A stretch of 64,000 bases of DNA from Prosopocoilus inquinatus (taxonomy: Eukaryota > Arthropoda > Insecta > Coleoptera > Lucanidae): NCBI GenBank assembly GCA_036172665.1, contig CM069871.1:7564001-7628000 (forward strand). The letters are read 5' to 3'. The notes beneath the pieces are model-generated. The model did no database searches, was not told the origin of the DNA, and saw only the letters and a list, made by a program, of their open reading frames with translations. Numbering within the stretch: the first letter of the stretch is position 1; each line of letters opens with the position of its first letter. This document shows, in pieces, positions 11,288-22,724 of the stretch. Made by a program: the position numbers and the translations under genes.

Positions 11288-11599
11288 TCATGGATTATTG
11301 TATAGTTTCGTAAACGTTGACTTAAATGAAATATGCACGAGTAATTCCATTTTTTCTTTGTTTAAGCAATAACAATTTAACCATTCGACCAACTCCTGCA
11401 ATGCGTTTAACACGATTCCAGCAGTCCTAATTACCGTCATGCCTCGCATAAATTCTCGTCTCGCCATCGACAGAACAGAATCAGTGGCGCACTGTGTGTT
11501 CCAATCAATTTTGCGTAGGTGTTGGACTCCATCGGTATTACTGGAAATGTCAACATTGTGATAAGACGTATGAATTTTGTGTACGCTAAATACCGGCAA
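11288..11599 (-). other. Unassigned 103-codon open frame
   Basis: The frame opens with TTG, not ATG, and has no segment I recognise. Its codons are less AT-biased than chance frames nearby, and its middle (around ...RKIDWNTQC... and ...RREFMRGM...) looks more protein-like than most frames here. It lies 200 bp right of a transposon-type end, so it could be a relic of transposon coding sequence. It may equally be chance. Confidence 0.15.
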
Positions 11600-12109
11600 T
11601 ATTGCTGATTAAACCTACAAGATAACGCGTATCGGCGAAACGTCGGCTCGCTCTGTTATTTTTAAACGTAATGAACGAACGACCGCGGCGATATTAATTT
11701 CAAAGGAGACAGTTTCAAGAGACCGCTCCGTAGATATTTTTCGTACTTATGTATGTATGTACATTTTCAAAAGACTAGTTGTTTACTCCAGTTAGTTAAG
11801 TACACAGGGTGTCACGAGCTTGACTGGATTAATTTCACGCTGTGACAACTTGGAGCAAAGCAAACAAAAAAATATTATGCTTCATGATGTCATAATGTAC
11901 AATAAGTACAGTTGACGGTTCGATCCGCTTGTTGCCTCACCCTGTATATGCCACACCACAAAATGAAGAAGTAAATACATTTTGATATAAAACTATAATA
12001 CTATGACATACTTAAATTGAAAACACTTCAAACTTGAAAAAAGACAACAACTTTTTTAATCGGTCTGTATACCTTGGTAAACATTTTTTTTTTGTGAAAG
12101 GTCATGCCG
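11600..12109. other. Short TIR-like ends, no gene
   Basis: CACAGGGTGTCACGAGCTTG near 11802 and GCCTCACCCTGTATA ending near 11948 could be the two ends of a ~147-bp element, but inverted similarity beyond CAGGGTG is weak. A GCGAAACGTCGG motif at about 11635 resembles the motif in the 8.7-kb hairpin. Confidence 0.35.
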
Positions 12110-12640
12110 GAATACATTGTCTCTTCTGTTTTCATTAATTAATTAGATGCACACGTCGCGTCCTTCGGAAAATGCTTAATTGATAAACAGGCGCGATTAA
12201 ACAAATACAATTATCAGCAGGAATTCCTGTAAGAAGGCTACTCCTACAAAACAACAACTACCTGTATGGCGGCAAGATGAAGTATAAAAGATAAATATCT
12301 GACAAGAGTAATGTTCGATTGAAAGACATATTTTCTTATGCAAAATAAAAATGTAGAAGTTTAAAAATTGGGAAAATCAATTTGAACAAACAAAAGCAAT
12401 TTAAAAGAAATAATATTAATAATAAAACAGAATCTCAATTTCTCAATTTGTACCGTTGAATGTGTTAGCGACAGCTAATGATCTGCTAATAACTATAGTT
12501 ATTAGTAATTCGATGGTTAACTATTCTCGGCGTTAAAGTGGCTATTAAACCGCAGAGTACAAATTTAATTAGCGCGGGAGGGTTGAAGTGTAGTCTGGCT
12601 TATTCACTTTACTTTGATTTTTAATGTATCTCTTAGAATT
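12110..12640. promoter_or_regulatory. Candidate cis-regulatory block with homeodomain-type cores
   Basis: This stretch is free of the window's repeats and has many TAAT/ATTA cores (TTAATTAATTAG, GCTTAATTGATAAACAGGCG, ACAGCTAATGATC, TTTAATTAGCGCGG), a perfect 20-bp dyad at 12486-12505 and local CpG clusters. Clustered TAAT cores are common in insect enhancers but also in AT-rich DNA, so this is inference from composition only. Confidence 0.25.
12486..12505. other. Perfect 20-bp dyad CTAATAACTA/TAGTTATTAG
   Basis: The 10-bp half-sites are exact reverse complements with no spacer. The same ATTAG/TAAT words continue on both sides. It could bind a dimer or be chance. Confidence 0.8.
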
Positions 12641-12805
12641 AGCAATGGCATAAGAAATTTTCTTGCTGATTTCATCAAGGTAATAAATTAATTACGTTTT
12701 CATTCATCGGTACAAGATTTTTTTGTTTACTGCAGATGATAAGAAAAAAAAAACATCCAAAATTAATACTAACGAAATTCTAGGCGAGTTCAAAATTATT
12801 AAACT

Positions 12806-12922
12806 GATGCCCCCCCGTCTTGCCACCTTCCTATAAATTTATCTGCCAGATAAAATCGTTTCCAAGGATCTTGTCAGGTAGATAAATTTGTTAGGAAATG
12901 GAAAGATCGGGGTATGTGGCAT
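12806..12922. mobile_element. 117-bp foldback, related to the one at 31765
   Basis: GATGCCCCCCCGTCTTGCCA at the left pairs with CGGGGTATGTGGCAT at the right. Inner arms pair through CCTATAAATTTATCT / AGATAAATTTGTTAGG and CCAAGGATC. The same words (CTTGCCACCT or CTTACCACCT, AAATTTA, CCTTGGAAAC) occur in the foldback at 31765-31898, so the two are members of one small family. Confidence 0.75.
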
Positions 12923-13466
12923 TCAAAAAAAAATTTCTTTTTTCAAACAATTTTATATACCAAACACAAACAAGGTTGGACCTAGATTAGACTCCTGCGG
13001 AAGGTAGGCGGTGCCTCGATGTTTCGCCAACCTTTAATGCAACTCTTTCATTTTTGTATGTTAACTAATACTCAAGAAGTTTAATTAAACCTCGTTAAAC
13101 AGTTAAAAGTTTGGCTTGATTATAATTAAACAAATATTAATGATGTCTTCAAGAGACTTAAAAAGCTTATTCAAAAGGGAACAACATAATTTAGCTTCGA
13201 TATTTCCGGCATCACAACCTCTAGATTTCGATTTAACATACTACACTCTGTAGAAAAATTTATTTTTGTATACAAGGTGTGATAAAATACAATTACGCCA
13301 AGTATTAAAAAGATGAATAAAATTTTATTTATATACAGGGGGTGCTTGGTAATTATTAATTATGAACGATTTAGCCCCCATTTCGTCGCACTACATTTTC
13401 TTAATTAAGCATCTCCGAAATAGTCAAATTTAAAGAACTGTGCTTTAGTCTGGCAGTCGATTCAAG
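12923..13466. other. Unassigned AT-rich sequence
   Basis: Two transposon-end-like words, TACAAGGTGTGATAAAATAC (about 13270) and TACAGGGGGTGC (about 13335), are visible without clear partners. There is no gene. Confidence 0.45.
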
Positions 13467-13889
13467 TGAGATGCAGTTTAAGAAAAATAAGCATGACAAC
13501 GAAGAAAACATATTGTTTTTAGTATGTTAATGACTGCAACAGAATATAATTAATTTTATTTACATTATTTAAATGTACATATTCTGAACTAAACAGAAAA
13601 GAAAATAATCAAACTGACATTTAGTTGGCTTTGAGGTTAGGTTGAGATATGTCAATCATTATACAAAAGGTCGATTAAAGTGACATGCAGTTTAGGAAAA
13701 ATAAGCATGACAACGAAGTAAACATATTGTTTTTTGTATGTTAATGACTGCAACAGAATGTAATTAATTTTATTTACATAATTTAAATGTCCATATTCTG
13801 AAATAAACAGAAAAAAAAATAATCAAATTGACATTTAGTTGGCTTTGAGGTTAGGTTGAGATATTTCAATCATTATACAAAAAATCGTG
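13467..13889. repeat. Tandem duplication, two copies of ~214 bp
   Basis: TGAGATGCAGTTTAAGAAAA at 13467 is repeated as TGACATGCAGTTTAGGAAAA at 13681. The shared parts continue through AATAAGCATGACAACGAAG, GACTGCAACAGAAT and TTGGCTTTGAGGTTAGGTTG. The copies differ by about a dozen substitutions. Confidence 0.93.
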
Positions 13890-14339
13890 CATCAATTTTT
13901 TGATACTGACTAAGTTTCCAGCGTTCAATTTGATTCGGTCACCTATGCAGAAGAAAAAAGTCCATTATTACCGCTATTGTTATTGTACCGGGTGATTTAA
14001 AAGTATTTTTTTTCAACTTTCTTTAAACTGCTACAGAACTGATGAAATTTAAAAGAACGTCTCTTCGTTTCACTCACATCGTGACGCTCTTAATTAAGAA
14101 GGAAGCCGAGAGAGTTGAAACCTTCATGCAATCATTTTTTATAAACTCTCTTATATGTACAGGGTGATTCCAGTATTGCGAATAAGATTTCCAGTACGTT
14201 ATTCTAGACAATTAGGATACTTCAGCTAGGTCGATTTCCCTGCCGCCCTTAGTTTTACATCGTTTGGTTATCCACCCCTTGTCCATCGATGTAGTGAAGG
14301 GAAAGCTGTTGAATAAACAACGCGAACTTGCGTATTTTA
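13890..14339. other. Unassigned; lone TIR-like ends
   Basis: ACCGGGTGATTTAAAAGT (about 13987) and TACAGGGTGATTCCAG (about 14158) resemble element ends but do not pair with each other. There is no gene. Confidence 0.45.
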
Positions 14340-16190
14340 TATAAATCTTTTTGGCACTACTGCATTTTCAGTAAAAAGGTCGTTGAACTTCGTTTTTTTA
14401 TCAGAAAATATAAATCAGTGGCGTAACCATTAAGTCAAGCTGCCGTGTAGCAATTTTACTTCATAAACTCATTCATCATTCAATTGTGACCGAAATGACG
14501 AGAGCTGTCAAAATTTTAGATTAAAAAAGTCCCTAATAACTAACGCCAAGCGGAGAATGCTTTAACTGCGTTTTTGCCATACCCCCCTCCCCTTCACCCC
14601 TTCTCTCAATTAATCCCACTTCTTTTTTTACTTAACTTTACTTGTCCTTCTCATTCTAAAGTGAAAAACAGGATTAATTTGAATGTAGAAACAATTTTGT
14701 TGGAATTATTTGAAACGTTTTGGCACTGCATTTTTTTATAAAAAGAGTCGATGACGCCGAACTTCATTTTTTTTTTTTAATCAGAGGCGTAACCATTAAC
14801 CAAGCTGCCGGGTAGCAATTTTTTTTTCCAATTTTTCTCTATAAACTCATTCATCATTCGCTTATGATCGAAATGAAGAGAGCTGTCAAAATTTTAGGTT
14901 AAGAATGTAACTAGCGCGAAGCGGAGAATGCTTTAACTGCATCTTTGCCATGCCCCCCTCCCCCTTCTCTCAATTAATCGCACTATTTTCTTATTTAACT
15001 TCGTCCGTCCGTAACATTTTGGTGGCAACGTGGGTATACGAAGTTAAATGAAAATAAAACGGAAGAAAAACAATAAATGCAGAGAAGGACTTGTTGACGT
15101 AAGGATCTCGAAAGGTAAATAAGGTTTTGATGAATCATAATCCGAATGGCGCAGAAAATTTTGAAGTTGTCCTTCTCATTCTAAAGTGAAAAACAGGATT
15201 AATTTGAATGTAGAAACAATTTTGTTGGAATTATTTGAAACGTTTTGGCACTGCAATTTTTTATGAAAAGAGTCGATGACGCCGAACTTCAATTTTTTTT
15301 TAATCAGAAAATATAAACCAGTGGCGTAACCATTAGCCAAGCTGCCGGGTACCAATTTTTTGTCAATTTTTTTTTATAAACTCATTCATCATTCACTTGT
15401 GATCGAAATGAAATAACTAGCGCTAAGCGGAGAATTCTTTAACTGCATCTTTGCCCCCCTCCCTCCCCCCTTCACCCAATTAATCGCACTTCTTTTCTTA
15501 TTCAACTTCGTCCGTAATGTTTTGGTGGCAGTGTGGGTATACGAAGTTAAATGGAAATAAAATGGATGGAAAACAATAAATTCAGAGGACTTGTTGACGT
15601 AAGGATCTCGTAAGGTAAACAAGATTTTCATGAATCATAATCCGAATACCACAGAAACTTTTGAAGTCGTTCTTCTCATTTTAAAATGAAAAAGATACGG
15701 GATTAATTTGGATCTAGAAACAATCTGGTTGGAATTATTTGAATCTTTTTGGCACTGCATTTTTTGTAAAAAAAAGTCGTCGACGCCGAATTTCAATTTT
15801 TTTTTAATAAGAGAATATAAATCAGTGGCGTAACCATCAGCCAAGCCGCCGGGTAGCATTTTTTTTCTCATAAACTCATTCACTTGTGATCGAAATTACG
15901 AAAGCTATCAAAATTTTAGATTAAGAAAGTGCCTAGTAACTATCTAACCTGAGAATGCTTGAACTGCACCTTTGCCTCCCCTCCCCCTTCCCCTCCCGTC
16001 TTCTTCCAATTAATTCCATTTCTATTTTTATTTAACTTCGTCCGTAACATTTTGTAGGAAGCGTGGGTATACGAAGTTAAATCGAAATGAAAAGGAAGAA
16101 AAACAATAAATGCACAGAAGTATCTCAAAAAGTAAACAAGATTTTGATGGTGAATCAAAATCATCCAAATGTTAGAAAAAGTTTTAAAGC
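14340..16190. repeat. Tandem array, four copies of a 370-525-bp unit
   Basis: TTTTGGCACT recurs at about 14348, 14718, 15243 and 15747. The units share CAGTGGCGTAACCATTA, CTGCCGGGTAGCAA, ATAAACTCATTCATCATTC, GCTGTCAAAATTTTAG, CTAGCGCGAAGCGGAGAATG, a C-rich tract and GTGGGTATACGAAGTTAAAT. Copy 1 lacks about 150 bp present in the others. Part of the unit is a diverged relative of the array at 53579. Open frames across it (including one of 125 codons at 16087) are not conserved between copies. Confidence 0.93.
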
Positions 16191-16479
16191 CATACAAGCA
16201 TGTGACGCAACAGTATTAAACGAGAAGAGGAGGTTAAAACAAAGAAATTATTACATCACTGTAATCAATCGACGTTGTCTTATCATTCGACACCATCGTG
16301 AATCTTTACATGTTTGGTGGCAGCGGTGGGATGCTACGAAAACTTTTTATTCTCTATCAGTAAATCAAAATCTTGTTTCCCTTTCGAGTTTTCTTATGAC
16401 CGTGTTAATTAAAGCCGTTGTTAACTGCAATTTTTATACTTCTTTTATTGATTTTTTGCAATAATTCAAATACTGATTA

Positions 16480-17480
16480 CATACGATTTGTTGTGGATTG
16501 TTTTACGATCCGCTCACTCAACGACATCAGGTAACGCTGTAAATTAGAAACAACCGACACTGGGACTTCCATCTGGGCAATTATAGCAATAAATTAATTA
16601 CAAATGTATAACATACGTCTAACTGTGCATGTAATTGTCAGTAACTGTTCTGGTGGCTAAGAAACGCAATTGTTTCGAACGACCTTTAATGCCCCGTCGT
16701 CGCGGTAATTGTTCAAGGAATGCCATCCGCAAGATTCTTTAACGTCGGTGCGCAAATTAATAATAATAGCGGTTAAGGCCGGTTTTTAAAACATTGTCGT
16801 TCAGTACTGAGTTGTCACTGATACTCTTATTTTATTTTTTTTTTTTGAGTTCAAGGTATACCTTGATATACCGGGTGTTTCAAACCACCGGAAGAAGGCT
16901 TTTAAATTCGTAACCGAAAAACAGTTTCTCCGATTAGACTAACAAAGAATAATGCATGAAATATTAATGATAACATTTAGATGAGCCCGTGAGGTGAGTC
17001 GATGGCTTTGCTCTTAACGGCATCGCAATTCTGTTCCTCATAACGGATCTAAACAATCGTGTCATTTCACCAGCTCTGCACTGATTCTTCGCCGCGTCAC
17101 CAACGCTCTGATGTGCAAAATACCGCTGTTTTTATAACTCACCTGTTTCATACTCTTACAAAACGGTGTGTTAACGTTATTAAGTGCACAAACATCCAAC
17201 GATCCGCCGGCTAATAATCACAATTACCTGAAACTATCGCGCCTCGATTTAATCCACCTCGTTCCAAACAACAATGATTATAATGCGCAAGTGAGAAATG
17301 ATTTGTGTTGATTAATTTTCCCACAGTGTACATGAAAGGCACAAATTGTTTCCTAGAAGTCAACTTTTAATTAAACATTCTCAGGAAAACAATTGCGTAA
17401 TACATCCAAGGAATTTGTTTAATATTTAATAATTAAATATAAATTTTATGGCGGGAAGTGCAAATAAAAATATTTGCTTG
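16480..17480. promoter_or_regulatory. Repeat-poor block, candidate conserved non-coding sequence
   Basis: In contrast to its flanks this kilobase has little self-similarity. It mixes CpG-bearing words (CCCGTCGTCGCGGTAATTG, GATCCGCCGGCTAATAATC) with TAATTA-type cores. A lone TIR-like end ATACCGGGTGTTTC sits at about 16868. The regulatory reading is inference from composition and needs cross-species alignment. Confidence 0.2.
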
Positions 17481-17895
17481 GAGTTTCTGAGCAAATATTT
17501 CGTTTCATTTACTATTAAATTAGAGAGAGAGAGATTCTTTGCCGTAGGTATGAACTATCCTACAACACACAACGTTGTCGGGACAGTTGCACCTTCGATA
17601 TATTTCGTATATAATGTTTAAAGAATAGAATACGCTCAGAAAGAAATAAATAAATCAATGCTCTACTAACTTTGTGAAGTCGATTTCTCTGTATTTTGTT
17701 ACATATCTATCTGACGACGACTGGACGCAACAAGCACGCATCAAGTTAATAAAGCCGACACTTGGCTTCGCCCTGAAAGTACAGAAGAAGGAGTTCAAAC
17801 GAATTAAAACCGAGATGACATAAGTCAGAACCAACTGAGCAAAATCCGGTGTCACTAGTAGCCAATGGCGATCAATGTCAAGTATGAAGACAACT

Positions 17896-18676
17896 CCGAC
17901 AACCTAACGAAAAACTTATTTCGCAGGAACAAGATAGCACAAAAAGACAGACGTGACGTCGAGCTTTATGGCCTTTAAGGTATGGTTTAATTCCCAAGAA
18001 ATTTTCAGAAAATACAATTGTAAACGATTGCAAGATAATTGCGAGAACAACGCAAAAAAAACAGACTTCAAACCAACGAAATGTTTATGTTGTTGCAATA
18101 ATAAAACGTAATAAAGCTCAAATAGGAAAGCGTGAAGATTTATTAAAAGAAATATTTAAAAAAAATTGTATATGAATTGCAAAAAAAAAGAGATCGATTG
18201 CGTGGGAAGTGATTAACGCTGTAAATTTGCGTCGGCACCACGACGAAGATTGCAATATAAAAAGTTATTTTCAACTCGATGAATGAAATTCCGACAACCT
18301 AACGAAAAACTTATTTCGCAAGAACAAGATAACACAAAAAAACAGACGCGACGTCGAGCTTTATGGCCTTTATGGTTTAATTCCCACGAAATTTTTCAGA
18401 AAATATAATTGTAAACGATTACAAGATAATTGCGAGAACAACACAAAAAAAACAGACTTCAAACCAACGAAATGTTTATATTGTTGCAATAATAAAGCAT
18501 AATAAAGCTGAAATAGAGAACGCGTAAAGATTTATTACAAGAGTTATTTTAAAAAATTTGTCTATGAATTGCAGAAAAAAGAGATCGATTCCGTGGGAAG
18601 TGATTAACGCTATAAATTTGCGTCGGCACCACGACGAAGATTGCAACATAAAAAGTTATTTTCAACTCAATAAATG
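17896..18676. repeat. Tandem duplication, two copies of 395 bp
   Basis: CCGACAACCTAACGAAAAAC begins copies at 17896 and 18291. They share GACGTCGAGCTTTATGGCC, ACAGACTTCAAACCAACG, GAGATCGATT, GCGTCGGCACCACGACGAAG and AAAAGTTATTTTCAACTC. There are a few small indels, so no frame is kept. Confidence 0.95.
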
Positions 18677-19007
18677 CAGGCGAAGAAAACACAAAGATCG
18701 ATGTTCACACGAACCCACGTCGCGTCATATGATGATTGTATTTATTATTAAAATAAATAATCCTTTTTGCCACCATAACAAGTTATAAGAAATTTTGGTT
18801 ATTTAAGTACATAATTTAATTAATTTTTGTGTGGAACAGATAATAGAACTTCATTATTTGAGCCTCGTAGTAAATTCTAAGAACTTTGATTTTTTTAAGT
18901 TTGAAATAAAAAAAAATTGAACTTCCGTAACAATATTTAGGCAACGAATCGACGTTTTCGTAAGGAATTAATTTTTTTCCTGAGAATTCATTTTCACAGG
19001 GAAAGTA
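18677..19007. other. No gene seen
   Basis: AT-rich sequence between two repeat blocks, with short non-conserved open frames only. Confidence 0.5.
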
Positions 19008-19145
19008 CAGGATACAGATGAGCCACCGGGCTAAAATAAACAAAGTACAATTCTCAGAATGCACTGCAAGACCGATCGCCAGATCCAGAGTGACTCACGA
19101 AATGTAAGATCAAGAATGCAGGCGACACTAAGGATTTTCCTGTAA
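19008..19145. repeat. Direct repeat, copy 1 (~138 bp)
   Basis: Contains GAATGCACTGCAAGACCGAT, CGCCAGATCCAG, GTGACTCACGAAATGTAAGA and GCGACACTAAGG. The same order occurs at 19560-19695. Confidence 0.9.
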
Positions 19146-19296
19146 ACCATGCATAGCGTTGTAGATGGAAGCTAAATATTGTAGATGTGGAAATTCCATA
19201 ATTACGCCCACTGGTAAAAGGAAGTTACCCGAATCTTATAAATACCGACTTTCATGAATTCTAAGGCAGATGAAATCGGTCGAAGGTCCACCATAG

Positions 19297-19553
19297 CAGC
19301 GTTTCCGAAACTTTTAAGTTTCGCTACCCTCTTTTGAGCTGTGTTAAGGTTCACGCCCGTCGCTCCCCCCCCCCCCCCGAGCGATACACGAACTTAAACT
19401 CGATAACACTGATACTAAATGATTTATTTCCAGCAATTAGAATCTCCTTAGTTTTAACCAAATACAAGTTCGGTACGTTCATTTGTTTTTAGATTTATTC
19501 TGCTGCGCCCCCCTTGGAAGACTTTTTCTTGCCCCACAGTTTGAGAAACGCTG
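19297..19553. mobile_element. hAT-type non-autonomous element with perfect 8-bp target duplication
   Basis: The left tip CAGCGTTTCCGAAACT pairs with AGTTTGAGAAACGCTG at the right end. CACCATAG flanks it exactly on both sides (19289-19296 and 19554-19561). hAT-superfamily transposases generate 8-bp duplications, and CAGCGTTTCTCAAACT-type tips followed by TGTGGGGC are known in that superfamily. At 257 bp it has no transposase. A run of 14 C lies at 19365-19378. Confidence 0.92.
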
Positions 19554-19559
19554 CACCAT

Positions 19560-19695
19560 AGGATACTGATGAACCATCAGCCTAATATAGACAAAGTATA
19601 ATTCTCAGAACGCACTGCAAGACCGATCGCCAGATGCAGTGACTCACGAAATGTAAGATCAAGAATGCACGCGACACTAAGGGTTTTCCTGGAAA
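19560..19695. repeat. Direct repeat, copy 2 (~136 bp)
   Basis: Partner of 19008-19145, with small differences such as GAACGCACTGCAAGACCGAT and a 4-bp gap after CAGATGCAG. The hAT-type element lies between the two copies. Confidence 0.9.
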
Positions 19696-19904
19696 ACGTG
19701 CGTAGCCAAAACTTAAATGGCCACAATAGGAAATTTAACGCGAAGACATGAGGTCTAATCGAACAGATGGTGTGCCCCAAAAGGCGATACGTAATTTATA
19801 ATTTATTTAAATTAAATAACGTAATTAACCCTTTTATTATAATTCTTTTTCTTCAAATGGTGAAGCACCTCGTTTTACCGACATTATTCACAATGAAATA
19901 GACA

Positions 19905-21040
19905 GATAAATCAAAAAGGTATACTGTACAGGTTAGGTGTAGCTATTGTTCTGCCACCCGGTTCAAGGTTTGATTGGTAGAAGTCATTCAGTGTCCTCGT
20001 TGCGCACAGTTTGCATTTTGTTTCGACCGCTGAAGATCGGCCACACCCAGATGACGCAGCCAGTACGAAAAAATCGAAGGAAATATTAATTCGTCCGGAA
20101 TGTATCCAGTTGAACTCTTAATTTATTGCAAAAGGCTTCTTTAAACTCCAATAAAAATAATTCCAACAGAAACGAATCTGTTTAAATTAAACAGTTCGTT
20201 TGTACTGAGATGCATTTTAGGCACTTTCAGAAGATATGTCGAGTCACTCAACTGCCAAATAATCTGTATTAATTGTATCTACGGATATAAAATTATTGTT
20301 GGCGGAGATTAATTGTCAATTATTGTATGAATTGAATCTTGCAACAATAATTGCACAGGTTCACGCGACAATGCACATACACAACTTGCTTCGAGCGTGT
20401 CGATATTGATAATGGCGAGAAGCCGCCGCCACGTCAAAGTGCCTTTCCGTCTTTTTTCCATTGCTTAAGCGTACCAGGATCGCTTGAAATGGACCGATAA
20501 ATCAAAAAGGTATACTTTACAGGTTAGGTGTAGTTGTAGTTCTGCCACCGGGTTCAAAGTTTCGTTGGTAGAGGTCATTTAGTGTCTTCGTCGCGCACAG
20601 TTTGCATTTTGTTTCGACCGCAAAAGATCAGCCGCACCCACACGACGCAGCCAGTATGAAAACATCGAAGGAAAAATTAATTCGATCGGAATTGATCCAA
20701 TAAAACTCCAATTGCAAGAGTCATCTTCAATTAAGCTCCAATAAAAGTAGCACCGGTTAAAAATCGCTCCAATAAAAATGAGTCTGTTTAAATTAACAGT
20801 TGGTTTGGACTAAGATGCAATCAGGCACTTTCAGCAGACACGTCGAGTCACTCAACTTCCCGATAATTTAGTGATTAAGTGAATCTTACAACAATAATTG
20901 TACAGATTCACGGGACAATGCACATACAGAACTTGCTTCGAACGTGTCGATATCGATATTGGCGAGAAGTAGTCGCGACGCCAAAATGCATTACCTTTTT
21001 TCGTTGCTTAAGCGTACCAAGACGGCCCAATCAATCGGAA
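19905..21040. repeat. Diverged tandem duplication, two copies of ~550-590 bp
   Basis: ATAAATCAAAAAGGTATACT occurs at about 19907 and 20497. Both copies then show CAGGTTAGGTGTAG, CGCACAGTTTGCATTTTGTT, GACGCAGCCAGTA, GTCTGTTTAAATTAA, CGAGTCACTCAACT, CAATGCACATACA, AACTTGCTTCGA, CGTGTCGATAT and TTGCTTAAGCGTACCA in the same order. Indels between copies argue against coding constraint. Confidence 0.93.
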
Positions 21041-21580
21041 AAAAGCGACGTTGCCACGTCTAAGTGAAAACCAACGCAGAAGCGCAGTTGCCGAAACCGG
21101 TCCGATGGATTCTGACTGTAACAGTTTGTTGTTTCGTGTTACAAATTTCAGAAGATTACAGATTCAACTCACAATCAGTAACACATCAATTGGTTAGTTA
21201 CTTTAAAAATAATAAAATGGCCCACATAACTCGTTTTCAAAACTAAACGTAATGCTGCTAATAAGGAGGATTCCTTTTTTTCAAAAGAGATTCTTCCCGA
21301 ACGTTTACAATAATTTAATTTACACACCGAAACCGACTTCCTCCTCACTCAGAATTATGGCCCTCCTCGAATTTATTGCACACTGAAACAATTTATTTTC
21401 AAACGTGGCTTTTACACGTTTACAACGATGAAGGTTTGATTTACTTACGCGCGTTTTCGGCTGCAGGTGTGTGTTCTTTATAAACCCTTATAATCAGTAA
21501 AATATTCTTTTAAAATTGTGGTGACGAGAAATGAAAATGATTGCTGAAGATTATACAAAAAAAAATCTTTTTTAAAAAAC

Positions 21581-21711
21581 TTTGTGCAAATCGTTTTTGA
21601 CTGCAGTGAAAACCGCGAGCAGCCTCTGTACAGCTGTTTCAGCCCTGCTTGGGGCTTCGTCAGCAATGCCACGTCAAAAAGCGAGCGTAAGATGTTGCTA
21701 TTTTAATCGTT
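21581..21711 (+). mobile_element. Seven-member hairpin repeat family, copy B
   Basis: Shows GCAAATCGTTTTTGACTGCA, GCGAGCAGCCTCTGTACAG, TTTCAGCCCTGCTTGGGGCT, then the AGCGAGCGTAAGATGTTGCT tail. It lacks the right half of the core hairpin seen in copy A, so it is internally deleted. Confidence 0.85.
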
Positions 21712-22160
21712 AAGGTAAGCATGTAAGCATGTTTTCTTTGACAGGCTCTGTAAATGGCGTAAGCTGTGGAGTGTGATATTAAATAAATAAATAAATGAAT
21801 GAATAAATATAAAAAGTAGAAAAATAAAAATGTAGAAAAATACAACTTAAACAAACGAAGTAAACGAATACATTTTTTAATGGTAAAAGCAAGTGTTATA
21901 ATTAACTGTACTAAAAAAAATCTAATCGTACTTTAAAAAAAATCGTTAAGTCTTTTTTTAATAATCATCGAAAGAGAAATTTAAAATGAAAACGTTGATT
22001 AGTTAGTTGTAAATAAAATCCTGCAATCCCTGTAATTATTTTTTTTTTAATGACGCTGACATTTGCTGAAATTTAATTCCATCATCCAATCAGCCGAGCT
22101 TTTCGAATCGAAATGAAATTCTGGAAGGTTGAGTGGAAATCATTCTTCTAATAAAGACGA

Positions 22161-22179
22161 GTGTGTGTGTGTGTGTGTG
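22161..22179. repeat. (GT)n microsatellite
   Basis: Nine and a half GT units followed by CAGG. Overlapping open frames on both strands downstream have no recognisable content. Confidence 0.95.
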
Positions 22180-22724
22180 CAGGTTCAAACAACCGGCACA
22201 TAAAAACGCATCCGTCGTCGAAAACCATTACAGAATCGACTTTTTTTTCCTGAATTATCGATTCGGTTATGTCTGGATGAACCCGTCCCTGTCGAGCGAC
22301 GTCTTTCACTTGCGTACGCTCTATGTTTTGCGAATATCTGGGAAGTACAGGAATTAGAGTCGAGGGAAAAACATCCGACAGCATTTTGCCTTGCCCCATC
22401 CCCTGGAGAAGTCACTTTAAGCCTATTTAGTAAGGCAAGATTTTTTTTCAACTTCACCTCAATAACAACCTAATTCTTATAGAAAAGTAGTATTTTTAAT
22501 AATTTTGTATTGTATAGTAAATAGTTGATATGATAGTCAAATGCTTCAAATATTTCCTAAATAAAATGCTGAAATGCGGTGGTCTTAAGGGGTCAGCTCA
22601 CCAAAGCGGGACGGGAGAACGACAGCGATGCGGAAATGACGTGGCATGCAAAACGTATATGGCGGGATATGTACAAGCACACAACTTTAAAAATAGACTA
22701 ACTTTATTTGGATATGTTTTAAAA

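Noticed and set aside
11288..11599. Confident call of a transposase gene
   Set aside because: The frame has a few protein-like stretches, but no catalytic motif or family signature could be seen.
16087..16464. 125-codon frame starting at an ATG
   Set aside because: It begins inside a tandem unit, continues into unrelated flank, is not conserved in the other units and matches nothing I recognise.
22133..22457. Exon after the (GT)n-CAG acceptor-like site
   Set aside because: The CAG after GT repeats is a chance acceptor match, frames on both strands are open, and no donor or recognisable peptide follows.
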